DNA of 23,376 nt from DATCLS01 sp036563805. Its GTDB lineage: Bacteria; Actinomycetota; Acidimicrobiia; Acidimicrobiales; VFJN01. Shown here piece after piece: positions 1-8,400 of the stretch. Under the pieces are notes generated by a model. The model searched no databases and was not told the DNA's origin. It was given only the letters and a program-made list of their open reading frames with translations. A program made the position numbers and the translations under genes. Position 1 is the first letter of the stretch; each line of letters starts with the position of its first letter. The stretch lies in assembly GCA_036563805.1 (NCBI GenBank), contig DATCLS010000099.1, positions 1-23,376 on the forward strand, given 5' to 3'.

Positions 1-123
1 GCCCAGCGTCTTGTGATGCACACCCAACTCGCGGGCGATGTCGGCCATCGACCGATCAGAGGTCAGGACCAGCTGGGCCGCCTCCCGGCGGAACTCCAAC
101 GGGTACTTCGACGGTCTCCCCAA
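1..123 (-). CDS. IS3-type transposase OrfA, N-terminal fragment (runs off window)
   Basis: This is the N-terminal 41 codons of a transposase DNA-binding subunit, cut by the window edge. The peptide begins (M)GRPSKYPLEFRREAAQLV and continues with SMADIARELGVHHKTLG. That is the usual layout of IS3-family OrfA: a Lys/Tyr/Pro-rich start, an 'EFR.EAV.L' helix, then a helix-turn-helix with 'IARELGV...TL'. I chose the TTG at 123 because a strong GGAAGGAG ribosome site (complement at 130-138) lies six bases upstream and the frame stays open to the edge. OrfA normally recognises the element ends and is joined to OrfB by programmed frameshifting; neither can be seen here. The element's terminal repeat should lie in 124-210 but I could not identify it. 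The family call rests on this short stretch. Confidence 0.72.
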   Translation of the reverse strand, partial: MGRPSKYPLEFRREAAQLVLTSDRSMADIARELGVHHKTLG

Positions 124-210
124 CGGGGACTCCTTCCTGCACGCCAACCTCTTCCGCCTGAACCCCAACGTCCGACCCTAGGGCCCGACCCGACCGCGAC
201 CGGGGGCCGC
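124..210. other. Spacer between IS3 orfA and peptidase gene
   Basis: This non-coding stretch holds the orfA ribosome site (130-138) and probably the outer end of the insertion element. I saw no convincing terminal inverted repeat or target duplication, and the partner end is outside the window. Confidence 0.4.
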
Positions 211-1491
211 TCAGGCCGGGAGGACCTGCTCGGTCAGCAGCCGGCGGGCGGCGGTGCGCCGGTCGCCGGCGGCCAGCAGCCGCTGGACGATGCGCCAGCC
301 GTGGTAGTAGGCGAGCACGTAGGGCTCGGCGTACGGCGCCCGGAACAGGTCGAGGTCGGGACCGAGCAGCGCTAGCTCGTCGTCGCGCAGCAGCGCCCAC
401 CGGGCCAGGTAGGCGCGGACCTCGTCCGTCGGGGCCCCGTCGCCGAGCAGGAGCACGGCGTTGGCCCAGGCCCCGTACAGGACGTTCCGGGCCTCGTGGA
501 CCGCGGCGAGGTCGCTGTCGTCGGGCGGCAGGCCCAGCTCACCGAGCACGTTGTCGGCCAGCCAGGCCTGGGCCTCGTCGCCCGGGAAGGCCAGCGCCTC
601 GGCGGCCAGGCCCAGCCCCTCGCTGATCACGAACTGGGGCGACACCAGGAACCGGGCCTGGGTCTCGTGGACGGCGGGCGCGGGGCCGCCGGGCTCGGCG
701 CCGGACCGCCCGCCGGCCAGGTGGAGCTCCTTCAGCACCGACTCGGCGATGTGGCCCGGGTGGCCCTCGTGAGCCACGACGTAGAGCAGGTCGGCCGCGT
801 TCAGTGGGACGTCGCGGTTCACGTAGATCGTCGAGCGGGTCCCGCCGTGGTGGGCGCCGGCGGCGTGGAAGGCGACGCCGCTGACCAGCTGGCAGTCGAC
901 GGTCTCGTCGTCGGGCAGCGGGACCAGGGCGGACGTGCGGGCCCGGGCCTCGGCGTCGGCCCGCAGCACCAGGTCCGGCAGCCGGTCGAGGTGGGCGGGC
1001 GGGACCCGGTGGGCGTCCCGCCAGGCGTGCAGCCGCTCGGCCACCGACCCCCGGGTGCCGGGTAGGGCGGCGGCGAGGCGGTCGTGGGCGGCCTCGAGCT
1101 CGTCCACCGGGACGGGCTCGACCGCGATGCCGAGGCACCCCCGGGCGTAGTCGGGCAACGGGAGCCGCTCGCCGGCCAGCCGCCAGGCCACGGTGGCCAG
1201 GCTGCGGACGTGGGCGGCCAGGAACGCGGCCCGCGCCGGCGCGAACCCGACGCCGGCGAGCCCCTCGGCCAGCCGGTCGACCTCCTCGACCAGCCGGCCG
1301 GGCGGGGGCGGCTCCTCGGCCGTCACCTCGTCCCGCCAGGCGGCGGGGCCGCGGTAGTCGAGCAGGGCGAACCCGCCGCCCGCCCCCGCGGTCGCCTGCC
1401 GGGCGACCCGCAGGGCGAGGCGGACGTAGGCGGCCAGCCACTCCTGCTCGGCGTGCTCGACGGTGGGATCGCTCAGGGTCGGACTGCTCAT
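211..1491 (-). CDS. Putative zinc metallopeptidase (DUF885-like HExxPGH motif)
   Basis: This 426-residue protein has no evident signal peptide and is probably cytoplasmic. Residues 241-247 read HEGHPGH, after a hydrophobic LLYVVA run. This matches the zinc site of DUF885-like and related peptidases, where the two His residues and the general-base Glu lie in HE..PGH. About 44 residues on, ISEGLG (Glu291) fits the third zinc ligand in an 'EG' motif, and HETQARFL at 275-282 lies between them. The N-terminal 200 residues are helical and Ala/Leu/Arg-rich. The ATG at 1491 is preferred to a GTG at 1530, because the latter would place the palindromic operator inside the coding region. No clear Shine-Dalgarno site is visible. 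The gene is divergent from a TetR regulator and probably its target. The substrate is unknown. Confidence 0.7.
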   Translation of the reverse strand: MSSPTLSDPTVEHAEQEWLAAYVRLALRVARQATAGAGGGFALLDYRGPAAWRDEVTAEEPPPPGRLVEEVDRLAEGLAGVGFAPARAAFLAAHVRSLATVAWRLAGERLPLPDYARGCLGIAVEPVPVDELEAAHDRLAAALPGTRGSVAERLHAWRDAHRVPPAHLDRLPDLVLRADAEARARTSALVPLPDDETVDCQLVSGVAFHAAGAHHGGTRSTIYVNRDVPLNAADLLYVVAHEGHPGHIAESVLKELHLAGGRSGAEPGGPAPAVHETQARFLVSPQFVISEGLGLAAEALAFPGDEAQAWLADNVLGELGLPPDDSDLAAVHEARNVLYGAWANAVLLLGDGAPTDEVRAYLARWALLRDDELALLGPDLDLFRAPYAEPYVLAYYHGWRIVQRLLAAGDRRTAARRLLTEQVLPA

Positions 1492-1504
1492 GCGGGCGAC
1501 GCTA

Positions 1505-1526
1505 ACTGTACGGGTTTCCGTACACT
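1505..1526. promoter_or_regulatory. Shared divergent promoter with palindromic operator
   Basis: A perfect inverted repeat, TGTACGG-N4-CCGTACA, occupies 1507-1524, between the divergent peptidase and tetR genes. Candidate -10 boxes flank and overlap its arms: TACAGT reading leftward (complement of 1505-1510) and TACACT reading rightward (1521-1526). The -35 boxes are weak. Size, symmetry and position suit a TetR-family dimer, so the neighbouring regulator probably represses both itself and the peptidase. The palindrome is seen directly; the promoter boxes and the binding protein are inferred. Confidence 0.68.
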
Positions 1527-1540
1527 GCACGGAAGCCCAT

Positions 1541-1579
1541 ATGAACCGAACCGACGCACCTCACCGACCGCGACGATGA
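1541..1579 (+). CDS. Possible 12-codon upstream ORF overlapping the tetR start
   Basis: An ATG at 1541 opens a 12-residue frame, MNRTDAPHRPRR. Its TGA (1577-1579) overlaps the tetR ATG (1576-1578) as ATGA. It would begin shortly after a transcript started from the TACACT box. tetR itself lacks a recognisable ribosome site, so translation of this leader could deliver ribosomes to tetR by termination-reinitiation. It is Arg/Pro-rich at its end. It may equally be a chance frame. Confidence 0.3.
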   Translation: MNRTDAPHRPRR

Positions 1580-2313
1580 GCCCCAAGCCCGTGTCCCCCC
1601 AGCGCACCCGCCGGGCGCTGTGGCTACGTGACGACGACCGGCCCCGTAAGCCCCGGCTGTCCCGCGAGCGGATCGTGGCCGCCGCCGTCGACCTGCTCGA
1701 CGCCGAGGGCGTCGACGGCTTCTCGATGCGCCGGCTGGCGGCGCGGCTGCAGGCCGGCACGATGTCGCTGTACGAGTACGTGCCGTCGCGGGAGGACGTC
1801 CTCGACCTGGCCCTCGACGCCGCCCTGGGCGAGATCGAGCTGCGCCAGCCGACGACGGCGCCGTGGCGGGACGTCCTCGCCGAGCAGGCGACCGAGACGC
1901 GGCGGGTGATGCTCCGCCACCCGTGGGTGCCCGGCCTGGTCGGCACCCGCCCCCTGCTCGGCCCGGCCTCCCTGGCCCGCTCCGAGCGGGCCTACGCCGC
2001 CCTCCACCGGGCGGGGCTGGCGGGGCCGGCGCTGGTCGCCGCCATCAGCGCGCTGTACAGCTTCGTCCACGGCTTCGTGGCGACCGAGAGCACGTGGCGC
2101 ACCCAGCTGCCCGACGAGGCCGACGAGGCCGACCTCCGCCGCCAGGCCGAGGTCTTCCTGGCCGAGCGCGCCGACCTCTACCCCACCCTCGCCGACCACG
2201 CCCGCCTCGGCGACGACGACTTCGACGCCGGCTTCGCCCTCGCCCTCGACACCGTGCTCGACGGCATCGCCGCCCGACTCCCCGGCTCGCCGCCGTCGCG
2301 CCCCGGCCCGTAG
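1576..2313 (+). CDS. TetR-family transcriptional regulator
   Basis: This 245-residue regulator has its TetR DNA-binding domain at about residues 30-75. It starts with SRERIVAAAVDLLDAEG, followed by a recognition-helix region FSMRRLAARLQAGTMSLYEYVPSREDVLDL, which is the standard 'LA..L.....LY.Y...K..L' TetR pattern. The remaining 170 helical residues resemble the TetR_C (tetracycline-repressor-like) ligand and dimerisation domain. A basic 25-residue extension precedes the helix-turn-helix. The ATG at 1576 follows the operator and overlaps the stop of a 12-codon leader. It probably autoregulates and represses the divergent peptidase through the palindrome at 1507-1524. The inducer is unknown. 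Its stop lies 6 bases from the stop of the convergent hydrolase gene. Confidence 0.88.
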   Translation: MSPKPVSPQRTRRALWLRDDDRPRKPRLSRERIVAAAVDLLDAEGVDGFSMRRLAARLQAGTMSLYEYVPSREDVLDLALDAALGEIELRQPTTAPWRDVLAEQATETRRVMLRHPWVPGLVGTRPLLGPASLARSERAYAALHRAGLAGPALVAAISALYSFVHGFVATESTWRTQLPDEADEADLRRQAEVFLAERADLYPTLADHARLGDDDFDAGFALALDTVLDGIAARLPGSPPSRPGP

Positions 2314-2329
2314 CGGCCGTCACTGGCCG
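2314..2329. terminator. Weak hairpin between convergent genes
   Basis: CGGCC, a 6-base loop and GGCCG form a 5-bp stem straddling the junction of the convergent tetR and hydrolase stop codons. There is no U-tract. It could act as a weak bidirectional terminator, but such short GC stems are common by chance in DNA this GC-rich. Confidence 0.2.
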
Positions 2330-3447
2330 TCCACGGACCAGTGCCAGGGCTCGGAGGGCAGGTTGTGGAGGCCGAAGCGGGGTGCGTTGGCCGCCATCCA
2401 GGCGAAGCAGGCGCTGGAGCGGCTGCGGATGAGCGAGCCGTTGCAGTCGAAGTCGATGGCCAGGCCCATCTCGTGGTTGGACGAGCCCGGCCGGGCCGTC
2501 GGCGGGTTGCACTGCGACGACGGCATCTCGTAGATGGCGTACTGCGACGTCCCGCAGTTCTGGCGGCGCAGCTCGATCTGGCGCTGGGGCGACCGGTAGC
2601 CGCCGCCGGACAGCTCGAAGCCGTCGGCTCGGGCCGCCCGCACCAGCGCCGCCACCTGGTCGGCGATCTGCTGGTGCACGGTGATGCCCTCGACGGTCGT
2701 CACCGGCACGTTCCCGGGCGCCCCCTCGTAGGCGGCCCCACCCTGACCGCCCGAGGCCCGGTAGCTCAGCGCGATGCTCAGCACCTCGGTCACGTACGCC
2801 TGCGAGTGGTTGTAGCCGTACAGAGCCCGCTCGGGGTCCTGGTTGACGCCCAGCGCCACCAGGTAGCGGGCGGCCGAGTGGGCGGCGTCGGGCCACGACC
2901 AGGGATCCGCGTCGCCGTCGCCGTCCCCGTCGGTGGCGTAGCCCTGGCCGTTGGCCGCCGGCGGGGACGACCGGGGCTCCATCTCGTGCTGGCCGAGGCC
3001 CCGCCGCCACGTCGAGCCCAGGAACTGCATGTAGCCCCGGGCCCCGGCCCGGTTCATGGTCTCGGGCGGGTTGCACCCCGCCAGCTGGGACCGGCCGTGG
3101 TCGCACTCGACCTTGCCCACCGCAGCCAGGATCGACCAGTCCATCCGCCAGACGGCCGCCGCGTCCTGATAGGCGGCCAGCGCCTCGGCCGGGATGTCGG
3201 CCGCCGCGTACGCCGAGACGCCGCTCCGGCTGGCCGGCGCGCGGGTGCCGGCGACCGCCACGATGATGGCGAGCATCGGCAGGAGCACGACGAGGGCGAC
3301 GAAGCCGGCGACAGTGACGATCACCCGCCGGCGGCTCGGCCCCTCGCGCTCGACCCGACGCCGGAACCGGAGGACCTGGCGCGCCCGGATGACCCTGCGG
3401 ACCGCGGCCCGCCGGAAGGCGAGGGTCAGCCCCGCCGGCACCGCCAT
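2320..3447 (-). CDS. Bifunctional wall hydrolase: lytic transglycosylase plus VanY-like carboxypeptidase (VirB1-like)
   Basis: This 375-residue membrane-anchored peptidoglycan enzyme has a basic N-terminus, one helix at about 41-67 and two extracytoplasmic domains. Residues about 85-230 are transglycosylase-like: candidate catalytic Glu114 in AAVGKVECDHG, GYMQFLGSTW at 138-147, an acidic DGDGDGDADPW loop at 173-183 and GYN at 211-213. Residues about 255-375 match the M15 VanY family: GGYRSPQRQ, SSNHEMGLAID (zinc ligands His325 and Asp332) and EPWHW (Glu366, His369). Cleaving both glycan and peptide would open a path through the wall, the job of VirB1-type enzymes in T4SS. It is the last gene of the cluster, 2 bases after the VirB6-like gene, and starts at ATG 3447. 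A function in pilus or transfer-channel insertion is inferred from context. Confidence 0.87.
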   Translation of the reverse strand: MAVPAGLTLAFRRAAVRRVIRARQVLRFRRRVEREGPSRRRVIVTVAGFVALVVLLPMLAIIVAVAGTRAPASRSGVSAYAAADIPAEALAAYQDAAAVWRMDWSILAAVGKVECDHGRSQLAGCNPPETMNRAGARGYMQFLGSTWRRGLGQHEMEPRSSPPAANGQGYATDGDGDGDADPWSWPDAAHSAARYLVALGVNQDPERALYGYNHSQAYVTEVLSIALSYRASGGQGGAAYEGAPGNVPVTTVEGITVHQQIADQVAALVRAARADGFELSGGGYRSPQRQIELRRQNCGTSQYAIYEMPSSQCNPPTARPGSSNHEMGLAIDFDCNGSLIRSRSSACFAWMAANAPRFGLHNLPSEPWHWSVDGQ

Positions 3448-3449
3448 GG

Positions 3450-5429
3450 TCAGCCGCCGTCAGACGACGACCCGCCCCCGTCGCCCCCGTCCCGACCGCG
3501 GCGGCGCGGCCGCGGGAAGCCCCGCCGCCGCGGCGGCTCGGCCCCCATGGCCCGGGCCGCGCGCGCCTTGCTCTGCTGCTCGAGGCGGGCGCGGGCGGCC
3601 CGGGCCCGGCGGGTGGTGGGCTGGCCGCCGCTGATCGCCACCGACCGGGACTCGGTGACGTTGCCCTGCTCGTCGACCGTGAACGTCGTCGTCTCGCGCG
3701 GGACCGGCTGCAGCGCGCGGGCCTCGGCGGTCAGCGCCGTCCGCAGCGCCTTGCGGCTGCCCCGGTTGCTGGCCACGGTCGAGGCCGCGTACCGCCGCAT
3801 CCGGCCGGGCCCGTCGCCGCTGGCGGCGATGGCGAAGCCGGTGATCCCGCCGACCGCGCCGGCCGCCAGCCAACCGTCGGGGGCGGACGGGGCCAGGCGC
3901 CCGCCGATGCCGGCGGCCATGTTGGCGCCGGCGCTGAGGATCCGGCGGCGGGCGGCGAACATGGCGAGCACGACGATGTTGACCAGGGCGAACCGCTCGA
4001 CGAGCCCGGAGTCGTTGCTGGCCGACAGTAGGCCCTGGATCGTGAGCAGCAGCAGGGACAGCACGAAGCTCATGCCCACCACGACCAGGGCCACCCGTAT
4101 CAGGCCCGACAGCCAGTTCAGCGCCAGCACCCGCCCCCCGCCGGGCAGGATGGCGCCGAGCGCGGCGAAGGGCGCGACCGCGAACAGGACGACCGCGATG
4201 ATCTGGGCGACCACGATGGTGAGCGACACCATGCCCACCAGCACGGCCATGACCGAGGCCGCGGAGAGCGTCAGGATGGCGCCGAACAAGCGCTGGGCGC
4301 TGGGTTTCTCGTTGAAGTCGGCCTGCTCCTGGCAGCCGGCGTCCTCCATGGCCTCGCGGGGCCCATCGCTGTTGCCGTGGGGGCCGAGCGCCAGGATCCG
4401 GTCGCGCATGGCCAGGCACTGCTGGGGCATGTCGGTGCTGCCCCAGTTCAGGTAGTCGTAGGGGTCCTCGACGAACGCCCGGTGGAGCTGGGCCTGCAGG
4501 GGCCGGAGCACGGCGTCGGCGTCGAGGGCGTCGTCGGGCGGGGGCTGGCCCGTGCCGGTGGACAGCACCGCCCCCGACACGGTGCCCATCGTGCGGAACG
4601 CCCCCTGGAGGTAACCGGACGGGTTGGCCAGCAGGATGGCCGCCAGCCCGGCCATGAGGAACGACAGCAGCAGCTCGCCGCCGGCCAGCGCCACCCGCCC
4701 CCGCAGCATGGCGAAGGCGGCCCAGGCGATGGCGTAGAACCAGGCGAGGTGGGACAGGCCCAGCGGGCCGATCAGCTGGGTCTCGTAGGTGTCGGCGATC
4801 GAGATGGCCGGCCCGCCGAACCGGTCGTAGACGCCGAAGCCGTAGGCCCACTCGACCATCCACAGCGCCAGCGCCGTGGTGCTGCGCCCGCCCTGGTAGG
4901 CCAGGTCGGTGAGCGTGCAGTACACCTTGCGGCCGATGTTGTTCCAGGCGCCCTCGTCGCAGCCGATGTCGTAGTGCGAGCTGGGGAACCGGCCCCAGCA
5001 GTCGTCGGGGACGATCGACGAGGGGTCCCCGCCGCCCTCGGAGCCGTCGGAGGGGGCGCACGGGTTCTCGACCGCAGCGTTGCTGAGCAGCCGCTCCATG
5101 ACCTCGCGCTCGAGGCGCGACATCTCCATGTCGCGGAGGATGTCGGGGTCGAACGGGTCGACCGGCCGGGCCGGGGACTGCGCCGTCGGCTCGGTCGTGG
5201 TCGTCGAGGGCGGGGGCTCGGGCGCCGGCTGGGCGCCCGAGGCCGGGGCCGAGCCCACGATCGAGCAAAGCACGACCAGGACCGGGCTCACCCACCACAG
5301 CACCCGGGCGGCGCGCCCGAGGCGCGTGCGGGGGCGCGACCGGGGACCCGCCCCCCGACGCGGGCGACCGTCCGCCGTGGTCGGATGGCGGCCGCCCCGC
5401 CCGGGGCGCCCGCTTCCCGGTCTGGCCAT
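3450..5429 (-). CDS. VirB6/TrbL-like multi-pass membrane protein of a T4SS
   Basis: This 659-residue protein probably forms the inner-membrane channel. It has a basic start, a signal or anchor helix at about 42-64, and a Pro/Thr stretch (STTTTEPT at 75-82). A Cys-containing extracytoplasmic domain follows (Cys at 124, 144, 157 and 171). Membrane helices lie near 225-243, 250-268, 381-402, 404-428, 443-468 and 477-493, and the tail (about 540-659) is basic. Large size, a clustered hydrophobic core and a position after VirB4 fit the VirB6/TrbL-like proteins of Gram-positive systems. The family match is by architecture, not by a diagnostic motif. ATG 5429 is chosen because AAGGAG lies 9 bases upstream and it starts 2 bases after the VirB4 stop; the much longer open frame upstream is only the shadow of virB4. 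Confidence 0.78.
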   Translation of the reverse strand: MARPGSGRPGRGGRHPTTADGRPRRGAGPRSRPRTRLGRAARVLWWVSPVLVVLCSIVGSAPASGAQPAPEPPPSTTTTEPTAQSPARPVDPFDPDILRDMEMSRLEREVMERLLSNAAVENPCAPSDGSEGGGDPSSIVPDDCWGRFPSSHYDIGCDEGAWNNIGRKVYCTLTDLAYQGGRSTTALALWMVEWAYGFGVYDRFGGPAISIADTYETQLIGPLGLSHLAWFYAIAWAAFAMLRGRVALAGGELLLSFLMAGLAAILLANPSGYLQGAFRTMGTVSGAVLSTGTGQPPPDDALDADAVLRPLQAQLHRAFVEDPYDYLNWGSTDMPQQCLAMRDRILALGPHGNSDGPREAMEDAGCQEQADFNEKPSAQRLFGAILTLSAASVMAVLVGMVSLTIVVAQIIAVVLFAVAPFAALGAILPGGGRVLALNWLSGLIRVALVVVGMSFVLSLLLLTIQGLLSASNDSGLVERFALVNIVVLAMFAARRRILSAGANMAAGIGGRLAPSAPDGWLAAGAVGGITGFAIAASGDGPGRMRRYAASTVASNRGSRKALRTALTAEARALQPVPRETTTFTVDEQGNVTESRSVAISGGQPTTRRARAARARLEQQSKARAARAMGAEPPRRRGFPRPRRRGRDGGDGGGSSSDGG

Positions 5430-5431
5430 CG

Positions 5432-8400
5432 CTACCGGCTCCTTCGACCCAGGGCGTCGCCGAGCGGCGTGCGGCGCCGGCGGCGGGCCCGCTCGCGCGC
5501 GGCGGCCGCCACCGCCGCCCGGCGCTGGTCGCGGCCGGGCGGGGGCGCAGCCGGGCGCCCGTCCCCATCCGGCGCGTCCGCCGTCGCCGCCGGGGCGGGC
5601 ACGGGACGGGCGCCCGGCGCGGGGTTGCCGGGCCCGGCCGCGGCCGGCTCGGGTCCGGGCACGGCCGTCGGCACCGGCTCCGGCCGCGCCCGCACGGGCT
5701 CGGGCTCCGACCCGGGCACGGGCGCCGGGCGGACGCGCCCGGCGTCGTCCCCGCCCCCGGGCGCCGGCCCGGCGGCCGCCGGCCGGTCGCGGGCCGGCCC
5801 GGCGGCCGCCGGCCGGTCGCGGGCCGGCTCGGGCTCGCCGGCCGGCCCGAGGTCGGGCTCGCGGTCCGGTCCGGGCACGGGGCCGATCTCGCCGGCCACG
5901 GCCTCGCCGTCCACGAGGTCGGCCGCGTCCCCGCCGAGCTCGTCCCCGCCCCTGGACGGGAGCGCCTCCACCGTCCGGGCCACCAGGCGCCGGGCCCGGG
6001 CCGCGGTGGTGTGCGCCCCGCCCTGGGCGTGGGGCGTGGTGTCGAACGCGTCGCGCAGGTCCTCGAGCACGGGCTCGAGCACCTGGATCAGCCCGATGCG
6101 GTCGCGCACGTCGCGGTAGAGGCACTGGCCGGTGGCCAGCCCCTGGCTCAGCACGTGGGCCGCCTCGGCGCTGTCCTCGGCCCCGAGGAACCGGGTGGCC
6201 GCCTCGATGGCGCCCGGCGACTGCCGGAACACGAACCGCGACCCCACGAGGTCGACCAGCTCGCCGGTGCCCAGGTCGTTGGGGTGCTGGGAGGCCAGCC
6301 AGATGGCGCCGTTGTGCTTGCGGCCGTCCCGGATGCCCTCCAGCAGCAGCCGCTGGCCGTGGGGCGAGGCCAGGAGCGCCCACGCCTCGTCGTAGAGGGC
6401 GGCGCCGAACCGGGACGGGTCGCGGAACACGACCTTCCGGCCCACGGCCGCCACCAGGTACAGCAGCGCGTGGCCCAGGATCTGCTCGGGCAGCATCTGC
6501 CGGGCCAGGTGCTCGTTGACCAGCGTGTCGCGGTCGGGCAGCGCCATGTTGGGCGCCCAGAACACGATGCAGTCGGCGTCCAGCGACACCGGGTCGCCGT
6601 CGCCGAACGCCAGCCGCCCGACCCCGAGGCGCCGGTAGTGGCCGAGCCGACGGGCCAGGCTGCGGGCGGCCTCGTCGGGCCGCTCCGGGTCCGTCCCCAG
6701 CCGGTGGAGCTCGTCCACGACGTCGCTCAGCCGGGCGTCGGGCCGGTCGGCCACGGTGTGGACGGCCTCGGCCAGCGCCGCGCCCTCGTCGGAGTGGGCC
6801 GAGCAGCCGGCCAGCAGCGACAGGAACCCCAGCGTGACGGTGGCGCGGTCGTCGCCGGTGAAGGTCCGCAGCGGGTCGAGGCAGACGTTGGTGTCGGTCG
6901 ACAGCCGCACCACCTGGGCCCGCCCCGGCACCACGTTGGCGAACGCCACGTACTCGCCGATCGAGGTGCGGTCGATGGTGACGATCTGGCCGCCACGGGC
7001 GATCGTGTCCCAGCACAGGCGTTTCAGGAAGAACGACTTGCCCGACCCCAGCGCCCCGACCGCGGCCAGCGAGGCGGTCCGCCCCACCCGGGGCCCGTAG
7101 GTCGGGTCCATGAGCACGGGGGCGCCGCCGCCCCCGTCGAGCGCCACGCCCAGCAGGAGGCCCTTGGGGTCGCCGACCTCGGGCCCGCAGAACGGCGCAC
7201 CGGCGGCCAGGTCGCCGGGCATGAGGAACTGCGTGTAGTCCTTGCACACGGGGGCCGCCGCCGTGCCCGGCATCATCGACCGCAGCAGCGCCGCCTGGCC
7301 GCCGGTCGGCCGGAACACCCCGTACTCGTGCGGCTCGAACAGCGCGGTGATGGCCGCCGCCCGGTCCTCGAGCTCGACGAGGTCGGGGGCGGCGATCCCG
7401 AAGATCATCGTGGCCTGCAGCTCGGGCTCGGTGGGGTTGGCGGCCAGCTTCGAGCGCTGGCCGTCCACGGCGGCGATGGCCTCGGCCAGCGACGGCGGGG
7501 CGCCGGTCAGCTCGCCGTCGTACTCGTCCACCTGGCCGATCAGCTGGCGGTGCTGCCGGCGGACCTTGATCTGCGACTCGGCGTTGGGGATCGAGCGCAG
7601 GCGCACGCACCAGTCGATGGGGAACCCCAGGTCGTCGACGTGGAACAGCCACTCCCCGCCCCCGCCGGGGAACGTGAACTCGTGCGGCATGTCCGCCACC
7701 GCGAAGAACGCCTGGTACGAGGTGACGCCGCCGGAGTCGACCCGCACGTAGCGCCGGTGGCGGGGCCGGTCAGGGTCGTCGCGGTAGCCGCCCTCCTTGA
7801 TCACGGCATCGCTGAGCGGGGCGAGCACGTTCACCCGCTCGGCGCCGGGCTCGGTCGACCGGGCCGGCGGCTCCCACCCCTCGTCGAGGACCGGCTCGTT
7901 GGGGCCCCGGCGCAGCGCCCGGGCGTACAGCCACCGGATCTCGCCCGCCGTGGCCCGGGTCAGCTTCACGTGGGCGGACAGCCGGGTCTCGATGGCCCGG
8001 GCGTGGCTGCGGCGGACGTCGAGCTCGTGGGCGGGCACGGCCATCGGCGACAGGCCGAACGTGGCCGCGACGTCCTCGGCCGCGGCGCGGATGGCGTCGC
8101 GCCAGGCGGCGGCGCCGCGGCGGCCCTGGCCGTCGAGGGCGGCGGCCACGTAGTAGAGCCGGCGGTGGAGCGGCGTCTCGGCCAGCGCGTCGGCCGTCGC
8201 CCGGCACACGTCGGCCCAGGCCGGGCGGTTCTCGACGTCGACGTCGTCGAGCATGTTGGCCACGACGTCCCAGGCGTCGAGGCGCTCGCACACCGACAGC
8301 AGCATCGACTCGGGCGGGAGCCCGATGAGCATGCCCTTGAGCCGGCTGTGCACGGCCAGCTTGTCGGCCGTCGACGTGTGGGCGTGGGCGAACGGGGAGA

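Noticed and set aside
2314..2329. Calling a firm bidirectional terminator
   Set aside because: The stem is only 5 bp with no U-tract and is easily expected by chance at this GC content; kept as a low-confidence feature only.
3450..7652. 1400-codon minus-strand frame suggesting a giant VirB6 fusion
   Set aside because: The first 740 codons are an Arg/Pro-rich out-of-frame reading of virB4. A ribosome site and ATG at 5429 give a normal VirB6-like protein.
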